In this document: positions 41,901 to 51,500 of the stretch, in pieces
How the letters are laid out: every line of letters begins with the position of its first letter
Position numbering within the stretch: the first letter of the stretch is position 1
Assembly (NCBI GenBank): GCA_030770545.1
Contig: JAUCMP010000028.1
Span: 12,605,501 to 12,669,500, forward strand
Direction: 5' to 3'
Length of the DNA stretch: 64,000 nucleotides
DNA from: Macropodus opercularis
Taxonomy: Eukaryota; Chordata; Actinopteri; Anabantiformes; Osphronemidae
The notes under the pieces: generated by a model
The model's database searches: none
What the model was told of the DNA's origin: nothing
What the model saw: the letters and a program-made list of their open reading frames with translations, nothing else
Position numbers and translations under genes: made by a program

Positions 41901-43612
41901 ACTTAGTCCGAGCACGATTCTACTGGCCACGTATGGCAATGGATGTAACTACAAAGATCAGGACTTGCGAAAGGTGTCTCCGGAGAAAAGCACGGATAGA
42001 GCGGAGTGCTCCACTTGTCAACATAAGGACCAGCCGTCCTTTGGAGTTGGTTTGTATGGACTATCTTTCTCTCGAGCCGGATGGAAAGGGAACCAAGAAC
42101 ATTTTGGTCATAACTGATCATTTTACTAAGTATGCAGTGGCCATTCCCACAGCAGATCAAAAGGCAAAGACAGTGGCAAAGACTCTTTGGAACAACTTTT
42201 TCATACACTATGGATTTCCTGAGCGGTTGCATAGTGACCAGGGTCGAGATTTTGAATCTGCTCTGATTAAAGACCTGTGCTCCTTGCTGGGCATAAAAAA
42301 GACAAGGACTACACCTTATCATCCACGTGGAAATCCTGTGGAAAGATTCAACCGAACTTTGCTGGAAATGCTGGGAACACTCGAAGAAGATGAGAAAGCA
42401 AGATGGAGAGATTTTGTACAACCCCTTGTTCATGCATATAACTGTACAAAAAATGACACCACTGGTTTCTCTCCTTACCAGTTAATGTTTGGTAGGCAGC
42501 CAAGGCTTCCCATCGACATAGCTTTCGGTCTGAAGCCACAGCCATGCTGTAAAATGCCCCACGCAGAGTATGTCAAGAGGTTGAGAGACAGTCTGAGGGA
42601 AAGTTATAAGTTAGCTTCTGAGCATAGTCAGAAAAATGCATTACAAAACAAACAAAGGTTTGACAAGAAAGTGAGAGAGTCGACACTGGCAGCAGGAGAC
42701 AGGGTCCTTGTGAGAAATGTCGGCATCAGGGGAAAACACAAACTTGCTGATCGCTGGAGTAACACCATCTTCACTGTTGTCAAGCAGATCACAGACTCTC
42801 CTGTCTATGTAGTGGTTCCAGAAAACACAGCAGGGCCAGAGAAGGTGTTGCACCGTGATATGCTCTTACCCTGTGGATTTTTGCCATGTGTTATCAGTGA
42901 CGGAAAACCACTTAAACAAGACACCAGACAGAAAGCAGATCACACAAAACATCTTGATGTGTCTGTGAACGACGACGAAGAAGAGCTACTTGAAGCTGAG
43001 GATGAAGTAGAATATTACTCTCCTTATGCTGTACCACAAAATGAGACAAGGGATGGTCTAGTTGATCAGGAGCCTAATCATGTAACATTCCAAAGGGAGT
43101 TTTGCGTTGCAGATGTAAATGAGTGTGAGGGATCTGTACTGGACATTGACTCAGATGATGCCAAATGTCCCAAAGACCACAACATAGTAGGTCCCATCCT
43201 GAACCCAGAGGCACCTGTGTTTCAACCTACCGAAGAGCTAAACAACGACAGCCAGATGAGTAAGGAACACTGTTCAGGTGCAGAGGATGCTGCGGTGAGT
43301 GATGGTCCTCTTACAGCTCCAGGTCAGAATGGAACTAACCTGGAAAATCAAGTAGGCGCGTCTTCAGGTGGACTAAATGGACAAGACGAGAGAGATAGGG
43401 AGAATGAGCCGAATGGAGGAGATGAAAATTGTGTCGATGATGACACAATGTTGAGGAGATCCTCCAGAAACAGAGTGGCCCCTAAAAAACTAACTTATCC
43501 AACATTAGGGAATCCCCTTGTCACTGTGATGCATTCCATTCTCAGTGGGTTAGACGAAGCACTCTCTAGAGCTCTTGCCCTGGATACCCCCTATAATGCT
43601 TTTGACCATTAG
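38858..43612 (+). CDS. pol: Pol polyprotein (protease, RT, RNase H, integrase)
   Basis: The frame is -1 relative to gag and is probably entered by frameshifting at 38858-38864; an ATG at 38837 opens the same frame. Domains in order: aspartic protease (CLLDSGSQVTTVS); reverse transcriptase (IVVVKKKNGDIRLCIDYRKL, FSIMDLKSGYYQVEV, MPQGVTNAPSTFQ, catalytic FLDDVIVF); RNase H (IVHTDASLHGLGAALYQEQ, VVTDNNPLTYVL); integrase with HHCC zinc finger (H...H...CERC) and DDE residues (CMDYLSL, HSDQGRDF, VERFNRTL). An acidic tail ends with RRSSRNRVAPKK. No stops or shifts are seen over about 1580 residues, so the element may be or recently was active. Confidence 0.92.
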   Translation, partial: FKLDRVAVEGLTAPKDYVKCPRQSHGAPTAYCESHSPIHSSDCFLPEGLIGPKCTAVVTLDGVQCSCLLDSGSQVTTVSKSFHETNLSHLPIRSIQDLLDIEGAGGQEVPYLGYIQVNIQFPEAIMGKNENVDTLALVVPDHKTNMGVPLLIGTNTLDPLYEKCAAVFETHPKYDIIGNTCSQFVKHLYHRHRIHQRNGRVGTVKLQSKKCLIVPAGERVALTGYARNIPVVPNMSLLVEPPHQSSLPGGLLFCSYILTAPSHSSFKLPVLVKNETLHDIKVPAGNIIAELYLLKSVSRPLTHNGKSAASSHPTSVSATCSSMSTSDSAKISFDFSDSPLPEEWKERITRKLNSVSDVFALSDLDYGHTTEVKHRIRLSDPTPFKQRPRPIHPSDYEAVRLHLKELQDANIIRESESPFASPIVVVKKKNGDIRLCIDYRKLNRQTIKDAYALPNIEEAFSALTGSKWFSIMDLKSGYYQVEVEEEDKCKTAFVTPMGFWEFNRMPQGVTNAPSTFQRVMEKCMGGMNLSEALVFLDDVIVFSATLEEHEDRLLKVLHRLKEFGLKLSPEKCQFFRTSVKYLGHIVSANGVETDPSKISALTTWPRPNNVKELKSFLGFAGYYRRFIKDFSKIAKPLNDLTTGYFPPKRRSHFPSGNLKHSSSVDLKKPFNEKWSLACEDAFTTLIQKLTTAPVLGFADPKKPYIVHTDASLHGLGAALYQEQEGKLRVIAYASRGLSHCERRYPAHKLEFLSLKWAVTEKFFDYLYGAKFTVVTDNNPLTYVLTSAKLNAAGHRWLASLSSFDFNIQYRAGRKNQDADGLSRRPYPGDSDLPDVNSQDEDSHIERFIAQLMHGNKEPNFPSEAVRAVCQRHQCVAPSDSEPDIVLPIESVAIEDSAIPEEFSHDHVLGTCTLPQMSLQDWAHEQRLDPVISRVMTLLKAGYRLSHRAKQHEERDVQLMLRVMDQLVITDEVLYRKRNSEAGPTYQLVLPVSHREAALASLHDAAGHMGIDRTLDLVRARFYWPRMAMDVTTKIRTCERCLRRKARIERSAPLVNIRTSRPLELVCMDYLSLEPDGKGTKNILVITDHFTKYAVAIPTADQKAKTVAKTLWNNFFIHYGFPERLHSDQGRDFESALIKDLCSLLGIKKTRTTPYHPRGNPVERFNRTLLEMLGTLEEDEKARWRDFVQPLVHAYNCTKNDTTGFSPYQLMFGRQPRLPIDIAFGLKPQPCCKMPHAEYVKRLRDSLRESYKLASEHSQKNALQNKQRFDKKVRESTLAAGDRVLVRNVGIRGKHKLADRWSNTIFTVVKQITDSPVYVVVPENTAGPEKVLHRDMLLPCGFLPCVISDGKPLKQDTRQKADHTKHLDVSVNDDEEELLEAEDEVEYYSPYAVPQNETRDGLVDQEPNHVTFQREFCVADVNECEGSVLDIDSDDAKCPKDHNIVGPILNPEAPVFQPTEELNNDSQMSKEHCSGAEDAAVSDGPLTAPGQNGTNLENQVGASSGGLNGQDERDRENEPNGGDENCVDDDTMLRRSSRNRVAPKKLTYPTLGNPLVTVMHSILSGLDEALSRALALDTPYNAFDH

Positions 43613-43651
43613 AGTGTTGCGAAGGGGCTACATGCAAGGATGCATGCAGGT

Positions 43652-43665
43652 TAAGGGGGGGAGGA
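43652..43665 (+). other. Polypurine tract
   Basis: The sequence aagggggggaggat-type run lies immediately before the TG of the 3' LTR. It primes plus-strand DNA synthesis in LTR elements. Confidence 0.8.
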
Positions 43666-44331
43666 TGTAACCCACATTAAATTGTTACGAATATTGGTTT
43701 AGTTTTTGTGTGTAATTATCATTTTATTACACCAGTAAGTGGCAGAATTGGCACTGTTGAGGATAAGCTCAATAAATAAAGCTAATACAAAAATAGTCTA
43801 TAGGGTTTCCTGGTCAAGATTCCAGGGAACGAGAAGGCGACTGCATGGTTGAGGGCCAGATTAGGGGTCCGGCTGAGAAAAGGAAAGTTTTATTGCACTA
43901 AAGGCCCAGGCTCTGTTTAGTCTGAAACTGGAACTTTTTGAGTACTTCGGTGGAAGTATCGTTGGCCTGGAAGTTGTGCAGCGATAGCTGAGCAGCGGCG
44001 GTTCGTCGGGCGGATCGAGGGAACGGCCGCGGACGGACGGTGGAGCGACGCACGGACAGCGGAGCGACGCGTGAACGGCGCCGGAGCAGATAAGCCTGTG
44101 TTCGCAAAACCATAGGACAAGTTTACTACCCGGGTAGATGGACCTTGTTTTATTTTCATTTTGGTTATCAGAGCTCTGAATGTTTCTAAATGTTATAAAT
44201 ATGTTGAATCTGTATAATTAAATAAGTTAAGTTAAACACATGAGTGTGTTGTTTTTTTTCCTCCTCTCCTCCTTGGGAAAAGAGCCCAGAAAGTAACTAG
44301 TCGGCCGCTGTGTGTTAAGGCGTTGGTTACA
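43666..44331 (+). repeat. 3' LTR
   Basis: 666 bp and nearly identical to the 5' LTR. It is 19 bp longer because a ggagcgacg-containing stretch near 44038-44056 is duplicated in tandem. It abuts, without a target duplication, the truncated gene copy at 44332. Confidence 0.9.
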
Positions 44332-44759
44332 CTTTGTATTTCAGAAACAAAATAAAAACAATAGTCAACTTGACATTGTGTACTTTCTTCTGTAAACAGA
44401 AATCTTACATCCATTGCACATCGTACTTACAGTCCTCTGTGTCAACAACCGCCTTGACCAGCTCTTCATCCGTGGGTTCCCTTGCGGCTGCAAATGGTCT
44501 GAAGGAGGCTGTAATGAGACATTGTGTGAAAAGAAACTAGAAATGCACAGTGGCCACACAATGTTCTACAGCTTAATGTTCAATGTTTCCCAGCACTGCT
44601 TACTCGCAGGCTTGTGGCCCAGCAGTTTGTTAATTGTGGCCTTCGTTTCCACAGCAGAGAGAGAACGCCGCCCAGAGACGAAGGTGGAAAGAGCAGAACC
44701 CAGGGTCCTATAGCAAAACAGATGACGCACAACATCAGTGGTCAGTGGGGCATACAGGT

Positions 44760-45580
44760 CAACAACATTCGAGATGAGCAGGTTTAAAATGGAGTAATAT
44801 ACTTTGAGGCACTCTTGGCTTGCTGACAGAGGCGGTGCTGGCAGACACGGCTGCTCTCTGTCTGTCTCTTTTCCTGACGAACAGGACAGCACACTCCATC
44901 TTTGTGCCAGATGCAGGCACCTTTCTACGGAGGTAGTTGACAAATCTATGCGCACAACACAGTGTGTTCTTTTTTAGTTTATCGTCGTGGCTATTGCTGT
45001 TGGACCATAACATGCTTATATAGGAAAACACACACCGTTTTTTTTGGGTCCTCAGACTCATACAGGCTTTGCAGGGTCTCAAATTTAAAATCTCCAAAGC
45101 CAACAAGTGCCTGTCCCTCCTGGCCCGGTTTGCGAGATTTTGTCCGAGCCTCCTCAAACGCACAGTGGAACCTGACTGCCTCCACAAAGTCAGGGTATCC
45201 TGAGGAGTACCGGGTGAACGCATCCTGCAATCACACAAACAGAGGTCGACACTGTCTACAAACATTTTGTTGCATGTTTCACATGTAAAAGTAATTACCT
45301 TGTTGGCCATCAGCGGGGACTGAGACCCTGTCCTCTCTCGCTCCTTCTGGTGGGAGGCGACCAGGTTGACAGCGTAGCCCACATCATTCTCCAGAAGCCA
45401 GTGGAAGGTCTTCCCCTGGTACGTCCCAAACTGGATCTTCCACCGGCTTAGCACTAGAGTGGCGTTTGTTGTGTCGCCACCCTCGGAGGTGACGAGGGCC
45501 CACGCCTCCGCATCCACATCCTCCGGGCTTTTGGCCCTGTAGGCCACCTGAGCCCAGCTCCCTGCTGAGGAGCAGAGGCT
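44760..45580 (-). pseudogene. Truncated N-terminal exons of the large transposase-like gene (copy A)
   Basis: Minus-strand exons: about 45580-45299 (AYRAKSPEDVDAEAWALVTS, then KTFHWLLENDVGYAVNLVAS), 45224-45034 (DAFTRYSSGYPDFVEAVRFH, then FGDFKFETLQSLYESEDPKK) and from 44945 (FVNYLRRKVPASGTKME). They match 54500-53800 almost base for base with an offset of 8934. The homology ends exactly at the LTR (44332 aligns with 53266), so everything downstream on the minus strand, meaning the remaining exons, is missing here. Exon 3 stays open longer than in the other copy. Confidence 0.7.
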
Positions 45581-45894
45581 TGTGCCTCACTTGACGCTTT
45601 TAAAAGCAGGGTCCCAGTAGCAGCTCTACGAAAATGTGGGTGCTCCATCTAAATGCAGAAAGTAAAACTCAGTGGAGTGCAGATATTAAAATAAATGTGC
45701 AAATGAGGAAACTTACTAATGCAGTTATAATTAGTATGCAGTGTATAACTTCTTCGTCTCTTTTGATCTAAAATACTGAGAAAAATACCACATGACTACT
45801 AATTACAGCTAGGGTTGCTGTAATTAATCAGTACTAGTCAAGTAAAAACAGAAAACTGTAAATAGGATGAAATACTTGATAATGTAATCAATAC

Positions 45895-46329
45895 ATTTTG
45901 TCACTTAATACTCATTGTAACTTCTTCACAGGAAGCAGTAGGAACGAAACCTGCATTTCCCTCTAAAATACAGTCTAGCACAGTAATGCAGCACATTCAG
46001 GTACTTGATGGAGACTGAATGGAGAAACGACCTGCTCTTAGCTCTTTGAGGCTGCCCAGCCCCCCGCCCATGACTTTGAAGTCCTGTATTTGCGTTCACA
46101 CACTTGCTCACATTTACTGTGTGTGTGTTTGTGTTCAATTGCAGTGTGGACTCAGTCCCTAAGGTAAAATTAAAACATAATTGTCATAAGTGTCATTAGG
46201 GCTTGACAGAGTAAATGTGTTAAGACTAATGCACCATGTTTCCTACGACTTACACTGTAGGGTGAGAGGTTTCAAAGGCTCCCTGATGGTTGTAATAGTT
46301 TCCCAAAGCACATTATCTGAAATCGCCGC
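45895..46329. other. Non-coding spacer, partly duplicated
   Basis: 46098-46165 (cacacttgctcacatttact, gtggactcagtcc) recurs at about 58745-58800. No gene is seen. Confidence 0.5.
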
Positions 46330-46680
46330 TATTTGTACAGTAATGTAAGTTATTTCTGATTTAACGGACCCTTAGCAGGCGCAGTAAAAACGTTAAAACG
46401 GGCGTCTGGGTTTTGCAAATGGTAACTCGGCGTTTTGAAAGTTGGAACAAATCCGCCTGTCCCATTGGATGCAACAAACGGGCTTCTCGAAATTGGAACA
46501 AATCGGGCCATTTGATTGGACGGCCGATTCGGGCCCCCGGGCCAAAATGGAACAAGTTGGAACAAATTCTGTGCAGTGATTGGAGGGGTGGGATGTGGCC
46601 CTGAAAGGCCATTGGTCCAGGAATTGGAACAAGTTGGAACAGTTGGAACTTTCCTTTCAAAAATAAAAGCATCAATCCAA
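46330..46680. repeat. Block with clustered TTGGAAC repeats
   Basis: TTGGAAC or TGGAACA occurs seven times between 46442 and 46649, mixed with inverted CCAAT boxes (attgg). The left half (46340-46430) recurs at 58870-58960 and the middle (46427-46540) at 59224-59340. There about 260 bp lie between the two pieces that are fused here. The function is unknown: subterminal transposase-binding repeats or a CCAAT-rich promoter are both possible. Confidence 0.5.
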
Positions 46681-48268
46681 TTTACTGCTTAAATCGCAAG
46701 GCCATAGGGACATATTATACTACAGTGTCTTTCAAACTTTTATCATTCTGTTCACATGGGTGTCCTGCATCTACAGATGGCACATATAACTCAATCAAGA
46801 CATGCTGGGATGGAATGTGCTGCCCAGTGTTAGAGCTGGTCATAGGGTAGGGCCAAAGATACACACTGGGAAATCATTGAGTAACGGCTATAAACAAAAC
46901 ACTGGACTATTCTGAAGTGGCCTTTTCTTCTAGCACTGAGCTAAATCACCCTGGAAAGAGCTGGAGCAGCTCATTAGGAACGTGTCTGTTCACAGGTGGA
47001 GAGTTACACAAATAGTTTGAATGAGTGGCAGCTTGTCCCTCCGGCCACTAGGGGACGTTGTGGGGTTTGTCTTAACCTCGTTATGAACGTTTGGTGTTAC
47101 GATCTGCCATCTCGGATCAAACAATCAATGACACGGCAGACAAGCGCAGCTATAACCAACTATGAGATGGCAAATCAAAAAACTAAGACAGGCTATGAAA
47201 AGGCAGCACCATGAAAGACAAAACCAGAATTCACGTAGCCTGGGCGTCTTCCAGAGCTGGGATGTGGGTGAAGAGTGAAGCACAGGTGGGTGACCTGACG
47301 AGCTGGCAACCACAGGCGTGAATGAGGTGGAGTATCAATACAGGGGAGCTGAGGGGAAGGCACCGGAACTGTGGGAACTGATTCCACAGGCTGATCAAGT
47401 GGGGAAAGCACTGACGAGAGAAGATGTTTGTTTAGTCTCAAAGCCTTTCTCAGCTACGTTATTATAGCCAGCCTGTCACTCATATGACATCATGTGACCT
47501 CACTGATGTTTTGGCAAATTCTGAGCTGATCTTTACTGTTTCTGTTGTCGCTCTGATTCTGCATAATGACATTTATGTTTCAGTTAAACAATGTATTGTT
47601 GATTACTCTTATTACAGCAGCTTATTTCCAGCTCAAGCAAAGAGGAACCAGTGGAACCTTCTAGACTGGACGTCCTACAAACACAATTTAACACATGTAG
47701 TTGTAACCTAAATGCATCAAATGGAACGTTGAGTGACTGTCAACATCTCAGACTGAACCATGTCTGTCATCTAGTGCTGCGAGCATTAAGCTTCCTCGAC
47801 ACCTGTGGAGCATCATCCAGTTCGACCTGGTTGTTTCAGCACAACAACGAAGCGCTCTTCTACAGAGAGCAATTGAACGCCCCACCGCCACCAGCTGGAC
47901 GCACTGGCTAAATGCGGTTCAACACAGTCCTGCTTCTGGTGAGACACGCAGGGAACAGACGGAGAAACTCTGACGACGGTGTGGCGCACTGGACATTTAT
48001 GGCGCCAGGGCATCCTGTCCAGATCCCAGATCAGTCTTCTACTTAACGCTGTGTGGCTACTGGAACGGGGAGATTCTCACCTGCTTTGCTTCGGCGGAGC
48101 GATAATCAATTTTCGCCACTAGGTGGCAGCGTGATGTGCTACCAAGTTACTGAACTCAACAGCTACACGCTGATACAGAAATGACCTGAAGAGATGCTCT
48201 GGAGCCACTAAAGAGAGAAACAAGTCTGTCAGGCACACTGAGACTAGATTTTCATTGTTTATAGGTTT
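46652..48268. repeat. Segmental duplicate, copy A
   Basis: 46652-48138 matches 55022-56370 with some indels. 48139-48268 matches 57156-57285. Short frames inside (for example 47651-47911 with 55883-56143) are conserved between copies simply because the copies are recent. I find no domain in them. Confidence 0.65.
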
Positions 48269-48284
48269 GATCCGTTTGTGCGCC

Positions 48285-48345
48285 CGCCACGGAGCGGAAG
48301 GTCGCAGGTTCGATCCCAGAAGGCGGCAGCTGCAAAGTCAGGTAA
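48285..48345 (+). repeat. tRNA-derived SINE-like fragment
   Basis: The stretch gcccgccacggagcggaagg, tcgcaggttcgatcccagaa contains a B-box (ggttcgatccc). It is not a complete tRNA. It begins just where the A/B segmental homology ends. Confidence 0.4.
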
Positions 48346-48577
48346 TTTGCTGCAGGATGGAAAGTCTGGGGTTTAATGTAAGGCACTTTGTTAACGGTAG
48401 CGTTATTGATGATTATAATAATGAATGATGATTCATGATAATAATAAAAATGATGATGATAATTTTGTCTCCATTTCCAATCTCTCGTAGGTAAAATGCA
48501 TCATAGAAAACAGAATCCATGCAAAGTACTTTAAAAAATAAATATTTATTTTCAAAACAATACTGTACAAGATAACA

Positions 48578-51500
48578 TTATTTTGGCCGTGGGAGCTTTC
48601 TCCTCATTTCCTGTGTCCACTCCTGCACAGTCTTTCCACCGACAGCAGCACAGTAGGACACACCTGCAATGCGTGTGTGGCCAGTCTCAAGCCTCTTTGG
48701 CTGGCCACACTTACTGCAGGTGTACTGTGTGGGCTGCTTGCGGGTCTTGGTCCTAGCCAGCAAGACGTCACCCGCAGCAGCTGCAGCGGCAGCAGCTTCA
48801 GCCGCCTTCCTCTGCCTAAAGGCTGTGGTCCTGGGCACACGCAGTCCGGAAAAAGAAGCGGGGGCAGACTTTGTGTCAGCTAGGACGGGTACTGAGGACG
48901 GACCGGGCTGGACAGGGGTACAAACAAGCCTGGATGGTCCCGGCCGCTCCTCTGGGGCAGTGTACTTTAAGGGCTCTCCTCGTCCCGCCTCCACCAAGGA
49001 CAGCTCCTTTGCTCGTGGCAGAGCGTCTACTGCCACAAGCGGAGCAGAGACAATGCCACTTCCCTGCTCGAGCAGCCTTCGCTGCCACTCTGCTTGTCTG
49101 CGGGAGAACCTGTTGGACACAGCACAACACTGCCGTTGTTAGGCCGCACGCCAGCTTGCATCAAAAGGTGATTTGCAGTGCACAAGACAAGGTTCATCTT
49201 TATTTCCAACACTCACCACTGAGACAGGGTCCTCTGGTTCAGCTCAAAGAGCTGGATGGAGGTGTGCGCCATCAGCCTGGGGCTGCTCAGCACAGCCTCT
49301 CTGATGGCCACGTAGTCGGACAGGATGAGTGACCACCTCGACTTCTTCACGCCCCCAGACCGCGCTGTCGTAGGGTGGCATTGCAACAGCTGGCTGCAAA
49401 TGGCCTCCACCAGGCGGCTGGTGCTGGGCCACGTTGCAGGGCCCGAGCTTTGTCCGAGAAGACAGCTGAAAAACAGAAGTAAGTTTAGGTCGGCGTTAAA
49501 GCAAGCATTGAATAAACAAACCAGGAGGGCATTCAGTAAAGACTTACCGTTCCAGACTTTCTTTGCCGGGACAGGTGGTGTTCTTCCCCTTCGCCGCCTT
49601 GAACCGCCCCTTATCCAGCCTCTGCTGGTATCTGGGAGGGTAGAGGACTCTCCGCTTGTCATACTCGGGCAGGCGGCGCCAGAGCTTAATAAGCCTCTCT
49701 ACCCTCTGGTCAGAAAGCCCCGTAAGGCTCCTAACTTCCACCAGGGCTCTCGCGAGCTTCAGGACATGTTGGTACCCTGGCTGGCCATCAGGACCCTGTT
49801 GCTGCTCCTCCTACAAAGAGACGCAAAAATAAAATGAAATGAAATAAAAGGAGCAAGACAGAAACTGAATTAACGAACCGGCTCACTGAAAGAGCTTTAT
49901 GTCATATTATCAGAAATTACAACAGCATATATAATATAATTCATCATGTTTCAAAGTCAGGATCTTGCCTCAGAGTCTGGGGGCAGCTGCTGGGCAGCAG
50001 GATCCTGACCCACAGGAGCCTCACGAGGGGCGGCAGGATGCAGTGGGTCAGACTCGTTCGGTGTGTCAGCGGTGTCCGGTCCAAAGACGGTGGGATCCTC
50101 GACGTCCTCCTCGATACCCTCGTCTGCATCCTGCAGCGACTCGATGGCTGCAGTCTCGTTTGGGGCGTCGGGGTCCACGACAGCATCCTCCAGGACTCTG
50201 CCTGTTTGCTGGTAGAGAAACTCCACCCCAATGAGTTCCCCTGTTGACATGATGTCAGCATAAAGGTTTTGCTTACATATTCCTCTGTAATAATGTTTGA
50301 ATAAATCCAAGAGTGGTTTCACATCATACCTGTGTACTCAGCAGGCTTGGTGAAGTCCTTAACCAACTGAAGGCCAAGCACCCTTTGGCTCTTTTCATTA
50401 AGGACGTGTTTCAAGTGGCCGCTGTACGAGCGCAGAGACGCCACATGCCCCTCAGAGGCAGCGGGTGGTGCAGCTGCAGCTGCACGGTCTTCATTCCACC
50501 TTGCCAGTCCATCAACCAGGAACGCCTGGAAGAATTTCGCGCTAGCGCGAGTCCCTGAGGAAACAGTTTAGGAATTAAATGTAATTTTAATGCAGGAGCG
50601 ATAGGTTACATCTGAATTGAAAATAAAGTTATTCATGAGCCACGAGGTACGAACGAGTACCTGGTATGAACCTGTTGAGGTGCAGGTGGAAGGACTCCAG
50701 CGACGTGGACCCCATTGCACAGCGATAAACAGGTAGGCTGACCCCACCCTTTGTCAGCCTACCTGTCTCAGTGTACAGCTGCACACCTGGCGGGTCCTGA
50801 ATGCAGCTGAGGTGATGCCTCTGCGTACTCCATATGTTTTTCATACGGGGGGCGTCCAGTAATGGGATGCCCATGGTGTTGCGTCCTGCAGGTCCACCGA
50901 AGGTGTCAAGGAGGTTCTGGATGAAGATGGCAGACTCCTCCGCTCCACGTGTTCTCCTTCGACAGTGGAGCCGCCACTCAGCCTTTGTCATCCTCTTTAT
51001 CACCTCGGCGTCTGTCAGGCCAACCATCCCGTGCTTCTCCTCCAGCTCGGCCCGCTTTGCCTCCACAAGACGGCAGACATCTCCAGAGTCCAGCTCAAAG
51101 ATGCAATGAGACAGCTGCCTCATGAAGGTGGGATACAGCTCGTGACTCTCAGTCGTGACACCCGCTGCAAAGCGTCTCATCAGGTGCCAGACGTCAAGCC
51201 GTACGACCAGATTTTCCCACTCCTGTTATAACCATATAATAAACACATCCAGGTATACATTTAAACACACACACACACACATATTTTGCATGTTTTTTAC
51301 GCTGTGATTTATATCATACATGAAACAAGGCAGCTGTCTTCGACACGCCGTCTCGATTGCAACAGTCCCGGTCCACATACATGAGCTGGGGGGGTGGTAC
51401 CCTGGCGAGTCGGTACCGCCTCATCAGACCGGCCGCCATCATGGACAGGCCCTCTGTGCTCTCCGAGCAAGTAAGCACACTCACGAGGACCTGCCCATAC

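Larger units (their letters stand above)
36516..44331 (+). mobile_element. Full-length Ty3/Gypsy LTR retrotransposon with PNMA-like Gag
   Basis: Two long terminal repeats (36516-37162 and 43666-44331) bracket gag and pol frames that are both fully open. The ends are TGTAACC...GGTTACA, a perfect 7-bp inverted terminus. A polypurine tract (aaggggggggaggatype, 43652-43665) sits directly before the 3' LTR. The LTRs differ by roughly ten substitutions plus a 19-bp tandem duplication in the 3' copy, so the insertion is fairly young. The flanking 5-mers (ctatt left, ctttg right) do not match, so no target duplication is visible. Protease, reverse transcriptase, RNase H and integrase occur in that order, typical of Ty3/Gypsy. 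No envelope gene is present. Confidence 0.92.

Noticed and set aside
44414..44955. Frames of 99 and 129 codons conserved at 53348-53889
   Set aside because: Conservation is at the DNA level between recent duplicates; the exon frame with FVNYLRR better fits the family.
47484..47911. Frames of 75 and 86 codons conserved at 55656-56143
   Set aside because: Both copies are recent segmental duplicates; no domain, no splice context and no codon-level constraint visible.
48285..48345. Possible functional tRNA gene
   Set aside because: A B-box is present, but no complete cloverleaf with acceptor stem and anticodon arm can be drawn.
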